The notes: generated from the letters alone by a model not told the origin. A DNA stretch of 64,000 nt from Shouchella hunanensis (GCF_028735875.1 NZ_CP117834.1:2468001-2532000); one strand, 5' to 3'. Counted from the first letter of the stretch, positions 28,301 to 37,167 are shown. Numbers and translations: made by a program.

Positions 28301-31300
28301 TAGTGAAATGACACTGAAGCTTTCTGGTAACCAAGCGCTATTCGTTGATGATGACAGTACGCTACACATTTTTACAAAACAAAGCGACGGCACGTACAAG
28401 CCACCAACAGGCGTATACCTTGAGCTAGAAGATAAAAACAACGCGTTGATTTTGACGACGAAAGACCAAACAAAAGCCCACTTCTCAAAAACGACAGGTA
28501 AGCTTGAAAAACTTGTTGATGGGCATGATAACACGACGACCTACACGTATAAAAACAATCGTTTAGAGACGATGAAAGATGCTTCAGGTCGAACCGTTAC
28601 CTTCGTTTACAACGCTGATGGCACAGTAAAAGAAGTACAAGCACCAGGCTCTCGTAAACTTTTATACAACTATGAAAATGGGAAACTCGTAAGCTATACT
28701 GATTTTGATGGTGCTGTTACGAAGTATGAGTATGCAGCAGATGGTAAATTACTAGCGGTGTACGAACCAACCCACACCGATGCAAAACCAGTAGTCAATC
28801 GTTTCCTTTATAACGGTGATATGCTGAAAGAAGCGATTAACCCGAGAAACGAATCATTCAAACTTGCTTACGATTTAACGAAACGGACGCTTCTTTTTAC
28901 GCAGCCAAACAATCGTAAACTATCCTACACGTACAACGCAGCTGGGAACCCAATTCAGTATGTGGAAGATGTGGACAGCTTAAAGCTAACAACGAATTAC
29001 AAGTACGTTGGAAATAATTTAACAGAAACAACCGACCCGAATGATATTGGATCAGGTAAGCCAACGGAATCCTTCCAGTATGATAAAGATGGCAATGTGA
29101 TTAAAGCCGTTGATGATTACGGAACAGAAACGTATACGTATAACGACAACCATGACGTCACATCAATGATTGATACAGAAGGTGACGAAGTAACGATTGC
29201 GTATGACGGTCTTGATGCTGTATCGGAAACCGATCAAAGTGGGAAAACCGCATCGGCGTCTAAGTATGCGAAAAACGGAAACCTAACCGAAGAAAGCCAT
29301 GAACTCGCAACGGCAGCCAATCTTCTAGCAAACAGTCGCTTTGAAGACGGTACGACGAGCTGGACACGTATTGATAAACAGTCAAACGGTACGTATGTAG
29401 TTGAAAAGCAGTCTGCTGGAAAGCTGGCAGGTCCGAATTCGTTGAAAATGACGATGCAATCCGATGTGACCGAGCATGTGTATCAAGCAGCAACTCAAGT
29501 CGTTGATGCCTTACCAGACGTTTCCTACACATTAAGCTCACTAATTAAAACGGATACAGTAAACGCGCGTGCATTTCTAAATGTAGAAGCGCTAGATGCC
29601 AGCGGCAAACGAATTAAATGGATTGATAACCGTCACAGTCACCTTGTCGGTAAACAAAACTGGGCAGAGCGTCAGCTTTCATTCGTAACGCCAGCAAATA
29701 CGGCAAAACTTCGCGTTTATTTAGAGCTAGAAAAAGTAAAACCAACAGCAAGTGGAAGCGCATGGTTTGACCAAGTACAGCTAGAACGAGCAGAAGTATC
29801 ATCAAGCTACAACCCGATTCAAAACTCAAGTTTTCTAAACAATTTAACAAGCTGGAGCGGTTCTGGTGGCTCAGTTGACAGCGCTGGATTTGATGACAAG
29901 AAGTCCGTTAAAATTGTTAAAACAGCAGGACAAGCAGTCAGTGAATACAAACAAACGGTTACGTTAAACCAAGCAGCCAGTGAACAAGCAATGGATTTAA
30001 CGTTCACAGGTTTATCAAAAGCAGACAATGTAAAGTCAACGAACTACGGCTTAAAAGCAAAAGTATTTTATACAGACGGCACGACTGCAGACTTTGGCCC
30101 AGCGACGTTCCCAGAAGGAACGAACGACTGGAATCGAACGGCATTAAAACTAACGAAGAGTAAGCCAATCACAAAAGTAGATGTTTCTTTCTTTATTCAA
30201 GGTAGTGGAACGGCTTGGTTTGACGACATGCGTTTGCTTGAAGGCAATGTCATTAAGAAACAAACGTTTGACAATCAAGGAAACTATGTCACGAAAGTAG
30301 AAGATGAATTAGGTTTCACAACATCAAGTGTATTTGACACGTACGGAAACGAAACAGAATCCACCGACGCCCTTGGTAAAAAGAAAACATTCACTTATGA
30401 TCTAGCCAATCAATTAAAGCAGCTAAAGCTTGAAAATGGCACAAGCATTTCGTACACCCATGATAAAAACGGCAATATGCTGACAAAGTCGATTGCGCCA
30501 TCATCAGGACAAGCACAAGTCTTTAAATACGAGTACGACACAGCTGGCAAGCTGATGAAAACCGTTGGACCGTTTAACGATGTCGTAACGAACCAATATG
30601 ATGCCAACAGCAATCTCATTAAAACAACAACACCGAACGGGCACACAACCGAATTAACGTACGATGGCACAGATCGAATGGCGACGAAAAGCTACAACGG
30701 TCAAATCGCCTACCGCTTTACGTACGATAAAAACGGCAACGAGCTAACGGTGAAAGACGAAAAAGCAAACGGAACGAAAGTCCGCACGTTCGATAAAAAA
30801 GACCGCATGGTTACGCTTGCCGAACGAACAGGAAAGCAAGAATGGAATTACTCAGAGACATCCGATAAACTAAATACATTCGTGTTCACCCACGGAACAT
30901 TCAAACAAACGAACACGTATGAGTACAACAAAAAAGAACAAAACATTCGCATGAAAGATGGGGACGCGACGTACCATTTTGATTACGATGAAAAAGGCAA
31001 CGTCAAAACGTTCTCATCTGGAAACCGAACAGGCGCAAGCTTCACATATGACCCACGCGGCCTCGTTACCGCTCTGACAGTCGGATCAGAAGTGGGCGCA
31101 CCATTTTTAGAGGAATTCATGACGTACGACGCGAATGGAAACCGTACCTCCATTAAAGATGGTAGCGGTAAGGCGATTTCGTATACGTACGGCGCTCTTG
31201 ACCAGCTCATGAGCGAAACGTTACGCGACGGCACGAAAAACGAATTCACTTATGACGGCTTCGGCAACCGAACCTCAGTCAAAACAACAAAAAATGGGCA

Positions 31301-32444
31301 AACATCAGAAACAAAAGCAAGCTACAATGTCTATAATCAGCTGACAAGCATGGGCAACGAATCGTTTACGTACGATAAGAACGGCAACCGACTAACAGAC
31401 GGTACGTACAGCTACACGTGGGATGCAGCCGATCAAATGACCGCTGTCACGAAAAAAGGCGAAACCAAACCATTCGTCACGTACACGTACGATGAAGACG
31501 GACGCCGAATCCAAAAAGCGGTTGGCTCCACCATTACGAACTACCATTACGACGGTGATAGTCTCAACGTCCTTTATGAAACGAACGGTTCAAACGCCGT
31601 CACAAAGTCGTACACGTACTCCGACGCAGGTCAACTCGTCGCGATGAAAAAAGGAAGCGTCAAATACTACTACCACTACAACGCTCATGGCGATGTCATT
31701 GGCATCAGTGACAAAGACGGCAACCGACTCGCAACGTATGAATACGATGCGTGGGGCAACCCATTAAAAGTTGACGAAACCGCAGCGGTCAAAGACAACA
31801 CGTACCGCTATGCTGGCTACCAGTACGATCACGAAACCGGCATGTACTACCTCATGGCCCGCTACTACGAGCCAAAGCACGGCGTGTTCTTATCCCTAGA
31901 CCCAGATCCAGGCGATGAAGACGACATCATTACGCAGAATGGCTATACGTATGCGAATAATAATCCGGTGATGTTAGTTGATCCGGACGGGCATATCGCT
32001 TGGTTGGCAGTTAATGCTGGATGGGCAGCAATTGATGGATATAGAGCATACAAAGCTGGAAAGGGTTGGAAGGGTGTTGCTGGTGCAGCTGCATGGGGAT
32101 TTATTGGCGGCAGTAAATTTAAAGCAGCAAAGAAACTCTATTCTAGTGCAAAAATAGCAACACAAAGAAGGTCGGCAGTTCGGAATGCTTGGAAGCAAGA
32201 GAGAGATATGATTATAAGAACGGGAAAAGGAACAAGAAACTGGTCAAATAAAAGGAAGGCTGAGATTGTTAACAAGGGCAAGGCCAAAGGAATGATTGGG
32301 CATCATATTAGGAATGTGAAACATCACCCAAAACTTGCTGGTAACCCAAATAATATACGATTTGTTAGTAGAAAAGAACATTATAGGTTGCATCATAATG
32401 GGAGATGGTGGAAAAAGACTACTGGAAAACTTATGAGGAGGTAA
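25383..32444 (+). CDS. giant RHS/YD-repeat wall-associated toxin with GHH nuclease tip
   Basis: About 2,350 residues. In order: signal peptide (MRRKVQKLFIWLLTLL..., about 30); very acidic stretch (35-100); DNRLRE-type domain (about 336-516); three Fn3-like modules (518-900); DUF6531-type entry (NAATGNLIVSEEDLSIGG); YD repeats to about 2170, interrupted by two CBM-like modules (about 1310-1620, each ending WFDQ/WFDD); RHS core (YRYAGYQYDHETGMYYLMAR to DPDGH); then the tip. The last ~60 residues (IGHHIRNVKHHPKLAGN...HYRLHHNGRWWKK) are GHH/HNH-nuclease-like. By WapA precedent it should be exported and deliver a DNase into neighbours. A GTG at 25371 is an alternative start. The tip is more AT-rich than the core. 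Confidence 0.9.
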   Translation: MRRKVQKLFIWLLTLLIVVGGMPLQAVAEQVGGQDQPEQQEMENHEDEREEVVEETNDEEEDGDDHLLYEDVEPDFEFVEGESDKNSELEDNDDPGSQEELVDDRTENTKLFLNEDGSYTQEVYFEPIHTLDDATEEWQDISSELEKVSSDEITTENTNLASSFKPIMEDGEYATYTQNNNTITFSLLSATDEDGEVIPVENQHASFNENEITYQNIFSNIDLRHFTFDQSTKEDLVLHAYNGLHTFTYHIKTELVAQENEDGSITFSTTEGEATFELPKPYMADSQYDDAKGETAESQDVRYTLEEMEDGYELTVEADRDWLTDEARVYPVYIDPTTSVNVSSDAFVMSAYPTTNYSSTSSKWDSSQNAHVLKVGKYDNTTGTTYGYLKQNINAVKNMTVTKATFNAHVIHHYYGDNPNGLWLDTVNSDWTPSTLNWNNKPGSTNIAKVDVGRNKRASFDVTNTVKAWLNGSKANYGFKLHTNGNGKEFWKKVVSTTNSTNKPHISITYTIPAPAAPTSKTYTTGDGAGHVNLSWKKMPGATGYKVWVYNGKDYQAFNVGDVASWSTEGKKIWPTASDIAAGKFALYTNGKGAELAVDPSPVYKNSGGSYPTSKNYWFRVSAIYGQGESAMSDAHKPNIPNLKKPDKPASKSYSNGNGTGYIDLTWPAISGATGYKLYLYNGTKHEMVDVGNVTSYTTKGKKIWPTAAEIKAGKFALHLTDNAGAELPVDPSPVYKNSGGNYPNAKDFNFKIQAYNAHGETVRSASALPYIPDLEKPKAPNGVAYTNIKVENTGYIMLDWEEVENATGYKVWMSNGKSFTSFDAGDDTQWTTQGKGIWPTAADIAAGKSTLYTNGKGSELAIDPSPVYKNAGGNTTAKNYFFKITAYNKHGETIQSPEFKPSIGQPTEFFGEEDYWSILSVPYGKVNAATGNLIVSEEDLSIGGRGPGLGFSRTYNSLAPTTGMFGYGWHADSEMTLKLSGNQALFVDDDSTLHIFTKQSDGTYKPPTGVYLELEDKNNALILTTKDQTKAHFSKTTGKLEKLVDGHDNTTTYTYKNNRLETMKDASGRTVTFVYNADGTVKEVQAPGSRKLLYNYENGKLVSYTDFDGAVTKYEYAADGKLLAVYEPTHTDAKPVVNRFLYNGDMLKEAINPRNESFKLAYDLTKRTLLFTQPNNRKLSYTYNAAGNPIQYVEDVDSLKLTTNYKYVGNNLTETTDPNDIGSGKPTESFQYDKDGNVIKAVDDYGTETYTYNDNHDVTSMIDTEGDEVTIAYDGLDAVSETDQSGKTASASKYAKNGNLTEESHELATAANLLANSRFEDGTTSWTRIDKQSNGTYVVEKQSAGKLAGPNSLKMTMQSDVTEHVYQAATQVVDALPDVSYTLSSLIKTDTVNARAFLNVEALDASGKRIKWIDNRHSHLVGKQNWAERQLSFVTPANTAKLRVYLELEKVKPTASGSAWFDQVQLERAEVSSSYNPIQNSSFLNNLTSWSGSGGSVDSAGFDDKKSVKIVKTAGQAVSEYKQTVTLNQAASEQAMDLTFTGLSKADNVKSTNYGLKAKVFYTDGTTADFGPATFPEGTNDWNRTALKLTKSKPITKVDVSFFIQGSGTAWFDDMRLLEGNVIKKQTFDNQGNYVTKVEDELGFTTSSVFDTYGNETESTDALGKKKTFTYDLANQLKQLKLENGTSISYTHDKNGNMLTKSIAPSSGQAQVFKYEYDTAGKLMKTVGPFNDVVTNQYDANSNLIKTTTPNGHTTELTYDGTDRMATKSYNGQIAYRFTYDKNGNELTVKDEKANGTKVRTFDKKDRMVTLAERTGKQEWNYSETSDKLNTFVFTHGTFKQTNTYEYNKKEQNIRMKDGDATYHFDYDEKGNVKTFSSGNRTGASFTYDPRGLVTALTVGSEVGAPFLEEFMTYDANGNRTSIKDGSGKAISYTYGALDQLMSETLRDGTKNEFTYDGFGNRTSVKTTKNGQTSETKASYNVYNQLTSMGNESFTYDKNGNRLTDGTYSYTWDAADQMTAVTKKGETKPFVTYTYDEDGRRIQKAVGSTITNYHYDGDSLNVLYETNGSNAVTKSYTYSDAGQLVAMKKGSVKYYYHYNAHGDVIGISDKDGNRLATYEYDAWGNPLKVDETAAVKDNTYRYAGYQYDHETGMYYLMARYYEPKHGVFLSLDPDPGDEDDIITQNGYTYANNNPVMLVDPDGHIAWLAVNAGWAAIDGYRAYKAGKGWKGVAGAAAWGFIGGSKFKAAKKLYSSAKIATQRRSAVRNAWKQERDMIIRTGKGTRNWSNKRKAEIVNKGKAKGMIGHHIRNVKHHPKLAGNPNNIRFVSRKEHYRLHHNGRWWKKTTGKLMRR
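26935..28085 (+). repeat. three tandem Fn3-like modules inside the RHS gene
   Basis: Three copies of about 125 codons sharing ATGYKVWVYNGK-like, GKKIWPTAADIAAGK-like and DPSPVYKNSGG-like segments. They start near 26935, 27320 and 27720. Probably surface spacer or binding modules. Confidence 0.85.
31320..31526 (+). repeat. RHS core block shared with orphan cassette B
   Basis: About 205 bases nearly identical to 33587-33792. It encodes the YD repeats around GNESFTYDKNGNRLTDGTYS. Provides homology for recombination between the main gene and the orphan tip. Confidence 0.9.
31699..32080 (+). repeat. RHS core and pre-toxin block shared with orphan cassette C
   Basis: Matches 35521-35905, near identical to the DPDGH codons and clearly diverging after them. 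The 31922-32000 part is also matched in cassette B (33793-33860). Identity falls at the point where toxin tips usually change. Confidence 0.9.
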
Positions 32445-32450
32445 TAAGAA

Positions 32451-33032
32451 TTGATGAAGGAAAGTAAAAAACAAATTATAGAGTGTTTACATTCAATTTA
32501 TAATGAGGATAAAAAGAAGTTGAGAACGGAAGCCATTCTATTTGGGGAGAAAGAAGACGATTTGGGATGGCACTCAACGGCTAGTTTGGGTTTATCCATA
32601 GAAGAATTGAATACCTTAGAAACTAGTGTCAGCAGTTATCAAGGTGAGATGCCTTTAGATTATAAAAACTTTCTAAAGCAAACGAATGGTGCTTACCTGT
32701 TTGACCTTATTCATATCGCTGGTCTTGAAAGAAATTATAAGAATCTATCTTACCATGAAGAAACACATGAGCCGAGGTATTTAAATGAGTTGGTTCGATT
32801 AATTTCTCTTGAAAAAAAAGGCCCAACACGTTTGAAAGACTATTACTTCTTTGGGGAATCTTTTATAAATGGAACCGTGTTCGCATTTGATAAAGAGGAA
32901 AAAGTAATTGAATTTAAAGAGGGCAGCTTAAGAAAAATCCGTGAATTTAATAACTTGGATGCTTTGTTAGAGCAGGTTTTCAAAGTAGGAAAGGAACATT
33001 ATGAAAATCGTATGTTTATTGATTTTTCATAA
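32451..33032 (+). CDS. SUKH (SMI1/KNR4) immunity protein 1
   Basis: 193 residues. The central ELNTLETSVSSYQGEMPLDYKNFLKQTNGA is the SUKH core, the commonest immunity fold for nuclease tips, and YYFFGESFINGTVFAFD continues the family pattern. It lies seven bases after the RHS tip and should bind and block the GHH nuclease. AGGAGG sits nine bases before the TTG at 32451 and 12 before the ATG at 32454, so either start is possible. Confidence 0.85.
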   Translation: MMKESKKQIIECLHSIYNEDKKKLRTEAILFGEKEDDLGWHSTASLGLSIEELNTLETSVSSYQGEMPLDYKNFLKQTNGAYLFDLIHIAGLERNYKNLSYHEETHEPRYLNELVRLISLEKKGPTRLKDYYFFGESFINGTVFAFDKEEKVIEFKEGSLRKIREFNNLDALLEQVFKVGKEHYENRMFIDFS

Positions 33033-33043
33033 GGATGAGTCGT

Positions 33044-33499
33044 ATGAATAAAAAGTTGACAAAGCAACTAGATCGAATTGTAGGTAATGAAAACTACGAG
33101 TTAAATGAAGGAGCAACAATCGAACAAATCCATGCTTGGGAAGAATGTCATAAACTCTCTTTACCAGAAACGTATAAAGAACTTCTCTTGACAGGTAACG
33201 GTGGAGATTTGGATGGTCTCATACTAGCAGAATTATACGATGAACATAAAGCGTATAACCCAGAAAAAGATCTCTACATCGAGCCTGTCATAAAGACCAT
33301 GTATGCAGAAGTAACAAAGAATAAGCATCTGATAATTCTAGCAATGGAATCATTTGGAGATATGTATTTCCTTCACGTTGATAATGAGTTCGTATACCAT
33401 TGGTCTCATGAGACAAATAAAGTGAAGAAGAGATGGAAAGGCATAGAAGGTTTCTTAAAAACGTACCTTGACGAAGACGAAGTTAAACTGTTTTTTTAA
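33044..33499 (+). CDS. SUKH (SMI1/KNR4) immunity protein 2
   Basis: 151 residues. SUKH features: ATIEQIHAWEECHKLSLPETYKELLLTGNGGDL and MESFGDMYFLHVDNEFVYHW. A second, different SUKH gene straight after the first, so the tip has two candidate antidotes or one kept from an earlier tip. ATG 33044 has AAGGATG eight bases upstream; ATG 33035 is too close to it. Followed by a terminator that ends the toxin/immunity transcript. Confidence 0.83.
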   Translation: MNKKLTKQLDRIVGNENYELNEGATIEQIHAWEECHKLSLPETYKELLLTGNGGDLDGLILAELYDEHKAYNPEKDLYIEPVIKTMYAEVTKNKHLIILAMESFGDMYFLHVDNEFVYHWSHETNKVKKRWKGIEGFLKTYLDEDEVKLFF

Positions 33500-33527
33500 A
33501 CGCTATAAAATGTCGTTTATAGAACGT

Positions 33528-33551
33528 GCCCGCATAAAAATGCGGGCTTTT
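33528..33551 (+). terminator. terminator after SUKH pair
   Basis: GCCCGCAT (33528-33535), loop AAAA, ATGCGGGC (33540-33547), then TTTT. A related GC-rich hairpin occurs at 38608. Confidence 0.88.
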
Positions 33552-33586
33552 GCTAATAAGAGTGGTTTTTAAGTACAATCCGCAAG

Positions 33587-34316
33587 CTATAATGTCTATA
33601 ATCAGCTAACAAGCATGGGCAACGAGTCGTTTACGTACGATAAGAACGGCAACCGACTAACAGACGGCACGTACAGCTACACGTGGGATGCAGCCGATCA
33701 AATTACCGCTGTCACGAAAAAAGGCGAAACGAAACCATTCGTCACGTACACGTACGATGAAGACGGACGCCGCATTCAAAAAGCGGTAGGGACATCATTA
33801 CGCAAAACGGCTATACGTATGCGAATAATAATCCGGTGATGCTAGTTGATCTGGATGGGCATTGGGTGTGGCTTGCAGTAAACGCAGGATTTGCGGCATA
33901 TGACGGATACAAAGCGTATAAAGCAGGTAAGGGCTGGAGAGGTGTTGGCGGTGCAGTTGCGTCAGCATTTGGACCAGGGAAATATGTTAAAGGTGCGAAA
34001 GCGGCGCTAGGTTTTGCGAAGAGAGGTTTCTTTAACAAGCAATCATGGGGTCATATAAAACAGAGGCATATGAAGGGGAGAGACAGCCAGTATAGCGATA
34101 AAGGTCTTTTTAAAAATAATCGAACTGCAAAGCATACGTCACGTTCGACTTTAGCAAGAGGCAAGGCTAGACCAGGTAATAAGCCGGGTACAATAGTTTA
34201 CGAAAAAAAATTCAAGAAAAAATGTAGGCATTAAGAAGGATAACGGAAGACAGACAAAACGAGTAAGAGTTGTTGTGGGAAGCAAAGGTAGAGTAATTAC
34301 GAGCTTTCCATACTAA
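33587..34316 (+). pseudogene. orphan RHS tip, cassette B (BECR-type RNase-like)
   Basis: Starts mid-core with no start codon or promoter. 33587-33792 copies the main gene's YD repeats, then about 395 bases of core are missing and the frame changes at the NGYTYANNN segment. The pre-toxin region (HWVWLAVNAGFAAYDGYKAY) leads into a tip with WGHIKQRHMKGRDSQYS. A run of six A near 34218 shifts the frame and stops it at 34234. With five A it would continue as FKKNVGIKKDNGRQTKRVRV and end GRVITSFPY, a pattern of BECR/EndoU-like RNase toxins. A silent donor tip; family is inferred. Confidence 0.8.
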
Positions 34317-34372
34317 AAATAATTTTTGCAGAGCCTTCTTTAAGGTGGGCTCTGAATTCTAGGAGAATAAAT

Positions 34373-35212
34373 ATGAAAACGGTATTTAACAAATTACTAA
34401 GTATCCATGAACGCCCAATCTTTATGGATTTTACTAGCAGTAATCTAATATCATATATTGTAGAACACGAAGATGAATATGTAATAATCAATCATTTGAC
34501 GCATTATGAAAAAAAAGAGGTCTCTATTAAAAAAGAAGAGATTAATGGGTATTCAATTCGCTTTTTTCAGATGACTAAGAAAGGTCTTTACGTTTTGGTT
34601 TTCGCTAAGCCAGGTAAAGAAAAGATCGTTAGAGTCTATAATTCTAAAGGAGAAGTAAATTCGGCTTTTACTTTAGATGTCAATGATATCACATGTTACT
34701 ACGTTGATGATAACGATCATTTATGGTTTGGTGTAGGCGATACAGAAATATACTCTGATGAGAATCCAGATGGAAGTGTTATTTACTGTTATAATCTTAT
34801 CGGTAAACAAATCTATAAGATGGGCAACAAATTTGTTTACCAAATTGACTCCCCATCAATAGATGAGTGCTATGCACTCACAAAACATGGAAATGAATAT
34901 TTTCTAGCATACTATAGTGGTCTAAACATATTAGCTTACGATTCAAATGAAGTAAAAAAAGCGTGGGTGTTGGAAGGAACAGTTGAGATGAAAGGGACAT
35001 GTGACGCTTTAGGCATATACGAAGAATGTTTTTGGATAGGAACAGAGAAAAATCATTTATATTGTATTCCGTCCGGTATTAGAGGAGAGGCTCATGAAAT
35101 CATCCCCGTAGATAACACAGGTAAAAGAATTGGAACTGTGGAGAAAGTTACTTTTTCAGAAAAAGGTATCTACTTGTATTCAAATCATAATATATATCAC
35201 ATTGAGAAATGA
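34373..35212 (+). CDS. candidate immunity protein of cassette B
   Basis: 279 residues, no family recognised. Soluble, rich in beta-strand-like segments at regular spacing (YVIINHLTHYEKKEVSI, YVLVFAKPGKEKIVRVYN, HLWFGVGDTEIY, CFWIGTEKNHLYCI), which suggests a propeller-like fold. AT-rich like other genes here. TAGGAG lies eight bases before the ATG. The position directly after the orphan BECR-like tip is the only argument for an immunity role. Confidence 0.6.
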   Translation: MKTVFNKLLSIHERPIFMDFTSSNLISYIVEHEDEYVIINHLTHYEKKEVSIKKEEINGYSIRFFQMTKKGLYVLVFAKPGKEKIVRVYNSKGEVNSAFTLDVNDITCYYVDDNDHLWFGVGDTEIYSDENPDGSVIYCYNLIGKQIYKMGNKFVYQIDSPSIDECYALTKHGNEYFLAYYSGLNILAYDSNEVKKAWVLEGTVEMKGTCDALGIYEECFWIGTEKNHLYCIPSGIRGEAHEIIPVDNTGKRIGTVEKVTFSEKGIYLYSNHNIYHIEK

Positions 35213-35237
35213 TGCTAATGATTAAATAGTTATCAAT

Positions 35238-35340
35238 TAGTTAAGCCGCTTACGTGGATGAGGAGATGTTCTTTTCGATAGATTTTCTTCTTTATGCGCA
35301 CTGTCTCGATGTCGCAAAGGGAAAGGATTTTCTCAATTTC
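35238..35340 (+). pseudogene. remnant of a DUF4240-type immunity gene
   Basis: About 100 bases (from GCTTACGTGGATGAGGAGA on) match 36916-37015 inside the DUF4240 gene at high identity, with point changes and frame damage. Nothing before or after it aligns. It marks a lost copy of that immunity gene, probably removed during tip exchange. The rest of 35212-35521 holds only a hairpin. Confidence 0.75.
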
Positions 35341-35425
35341 ATTTTATTATTTTAGTCGAAAAGCATTATCATATTATCTTTATAAAAGGGGTGCGTTTTT
35401 TACGGAAAAGCGAGCGGCATAACAC

Positions 35426-35456
35426 AAAAAGCCTGCATGTGAAATGCAGGCTTTTT
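35426..35456. terminator. bidirectional hairpin
   Basis: 13-base perfect stem (35426-35438 with 35444-35456), five-base loop, A-run and T-run on either side. It lies between cassettes B and C. Confidence 0.88.
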
Positions 35457-35520
35457 GAAGACGATTTAAAGTTTATTTAGAATGCATAATCCTTTACTAC
35501 AATTGAATTAGAACATTTTT

Positions 35521-36286
35521 TTGGCATCAGTGACAAAGACGGCAACTGACTCGCAACGTATGAGTACGATGCGTGGGGCAACCTATTAAAAGCTGACGAA
35601 AGCGCAGCGGTCAAAGACAACACGTACCGCTATGCCGGCTACCAGTACGATCATGAAACCGGCATGTACTACCTCATGGCCCGCTACTACGAGCCAAAGC
35701 ACGGCGTGTTCTTATCCCTAGACCCAGATCCAGGCAATGAAGACGACATCATTACGCAAAATGGCTATACGTATGCGAATAATAATTCGGTGATGTTAGT
35801 TGATCCGGACGGGCATTGGGTGTGGCTTGCGGTAAACGCAGGATTTGCGGCATACCACGGATACAAAGCGTATAAAGCAGGTAAGGGCTGGAAAGGCGCT
35901 GCTTGGGCAGCCGCATCCAACTTCGGACCAGGAAAAATATTCAAAGGTGCGAAAAAGGCGTTAGGTTTGCGAAGAAGGCACATGGAAATAGTAAGAAGTC
36001 GATGAAGAAACATCATATGTATCAAATACAAGATCCGGATGGTAGGATTGTCAAAACGGGAATTAGCGGAGGTAGAATTAATAAAAAAGGAATCTCATTT
36101 AGGGGAGGAGCACAAGCCAGAAAATATGGCAAGGGCTATGAAGCAGTAACTGTAAGAAAGAATATTAATGGAAGGCAAAGGGCTCTCTTATACGAACAAG
36201 CAAATGTTAATAGGTTAAATAAAAAAGGAAATTTATATTGGGCTGCGGGAAAACATAAAAGACCAATGCCTAAATATAAACGATAA
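35521..36286 (+). pseudogene. orphan RHS tip, cassette C (GIY-YIG-like nuclease)
   Basis: Copies the main gene from 31699 on without promoter or start. A CGA to TGA change makes a stop at 35547. From 35664 the core reads through MYYLMARYYEPKHG and DPDGHWVWLAVNAGFAAY. A T-run of three near 35969, where cassette B has four, shifts the frame and stops it at 36005. The +1 frame continues to 36286 with YQIQDPDGRIVKTGIS and a later NGRQRALLYEQANVNRL. The Tyr/Gly start, Arg and Glu spacing fit a GIY-YIG (URI) nuclease; this is inference. Confidence 0.8.
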
Positions 36287-36300
36287 AAGGGGAATGACTT

Positions 36301-37167
36301 ATGGACTTTAACCAAGGAGATGTCTATGCTTATGAGTTACCAAATGGTTATTACTCAGTAATGAAAGTATTAGAGTATGATGCAAATAATAAACGTGATG
36401 GAGTATTATTTACTTTAACAAGTTATTTTGATCATGCTATTCCTAGCTTAGATGATGAGAGACTTGAATTGCCTTTTAAAGATTATGATCGTTCTGTCGC
36501 AGAGACAATTGATGTTAACGATTTAATCTTTGTAGGCAACAGGCCACTCAATCAAAAAGAAGCTGAACGATTATTGAAAACAAGGGGCACTATAGGTGGG
36601 GTATCTCTATTTTATTTTTTGATTAAGCCCTATGTAATGTGGTTAGACAATCATGATCACAAAAGTGCGGATCTCTATCTTGATGAATTACGTAAGAAGG
36701 AAGAAGCAGAGAGTGAAAAAAAAATAACCCCCCTATCTGGAAAAACATTTTGGGAGATTATCAGTCTGATAGATTTTGACGCAGATGATCCGCTGGAAAA
36801 GGCGAGAGATAAGCTTGCCTCCTTGACAGAGAAGCAGATGAAACAGTTTGAAGAAGCGCTTGCGCAGAAACTATACAAGCTTGATACAGAGAAACATGCA
36901 AGGTCTATTGGTGAAGCAGCTTACGTGGATGAGGAGACGTTCTTTTCACCAGATTTCTTTCTCTATACGCGCTGTCTCGCTGTTGCAAAAGGCAAAGATT
37001 TTTATGAACATGTTGTAAAACATCCAGAGGCAATGCCGAAAGATGATGAATGCGAAGAATTGTTGACACTAGCAGCGGAAGCGTTTGAAGAAAAGACAGA
37101 TGACAAATGGAATTATGTTCCGTCAAAGGATTACGAGACGTTTTCAAACGAGCGTGGCTGGCGCTAA
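36301..37167 (+). CDS. Imm26-like / DUF4240 fusion immunity protein
   Basis: 288 residues in two parts. Residues 1-120 (FNQGDVYAYELPNGYYSVMK onward) resemble Imm26 immunity domains; residues 140-288 (KTFWEIISLIDFDADDPLEK and SPDFFLYTRCLAVAKGKDFY) are a DUF4240 domain. Joining two immunity-type domains suggests protection against more than one toxin or a bipartite inhibitor. It begins 15 bases after cassette C and should neutralise its tip. GGGG precedes the ATG. Confidence 0.78.
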   Translation: MDFNQGDVYAYELPNGYYSVMKVLEYDANNKRDGVLFTLTSYFDHAIPSLDDERLELPFKDYDRSVAETIDVNDLIFVGNRPLNQKEAERLLKTRGTIGGVSLFYFLIKPYVMWLDNHDHKSADLYLDELRKKEEAESEKKITPLSGKTFWEIISLIDFDADDPLEKARDKLASLTEKQMKQFEEALAQKLYKLDTEKHARSIGEAAYVDEETFFSPDFFLYTRCLAVAKGKDFYEHVVKHPEAMPKDDECEELLTLAAEAFEEKTDDKWNYVPSKDYETFSNERGWR

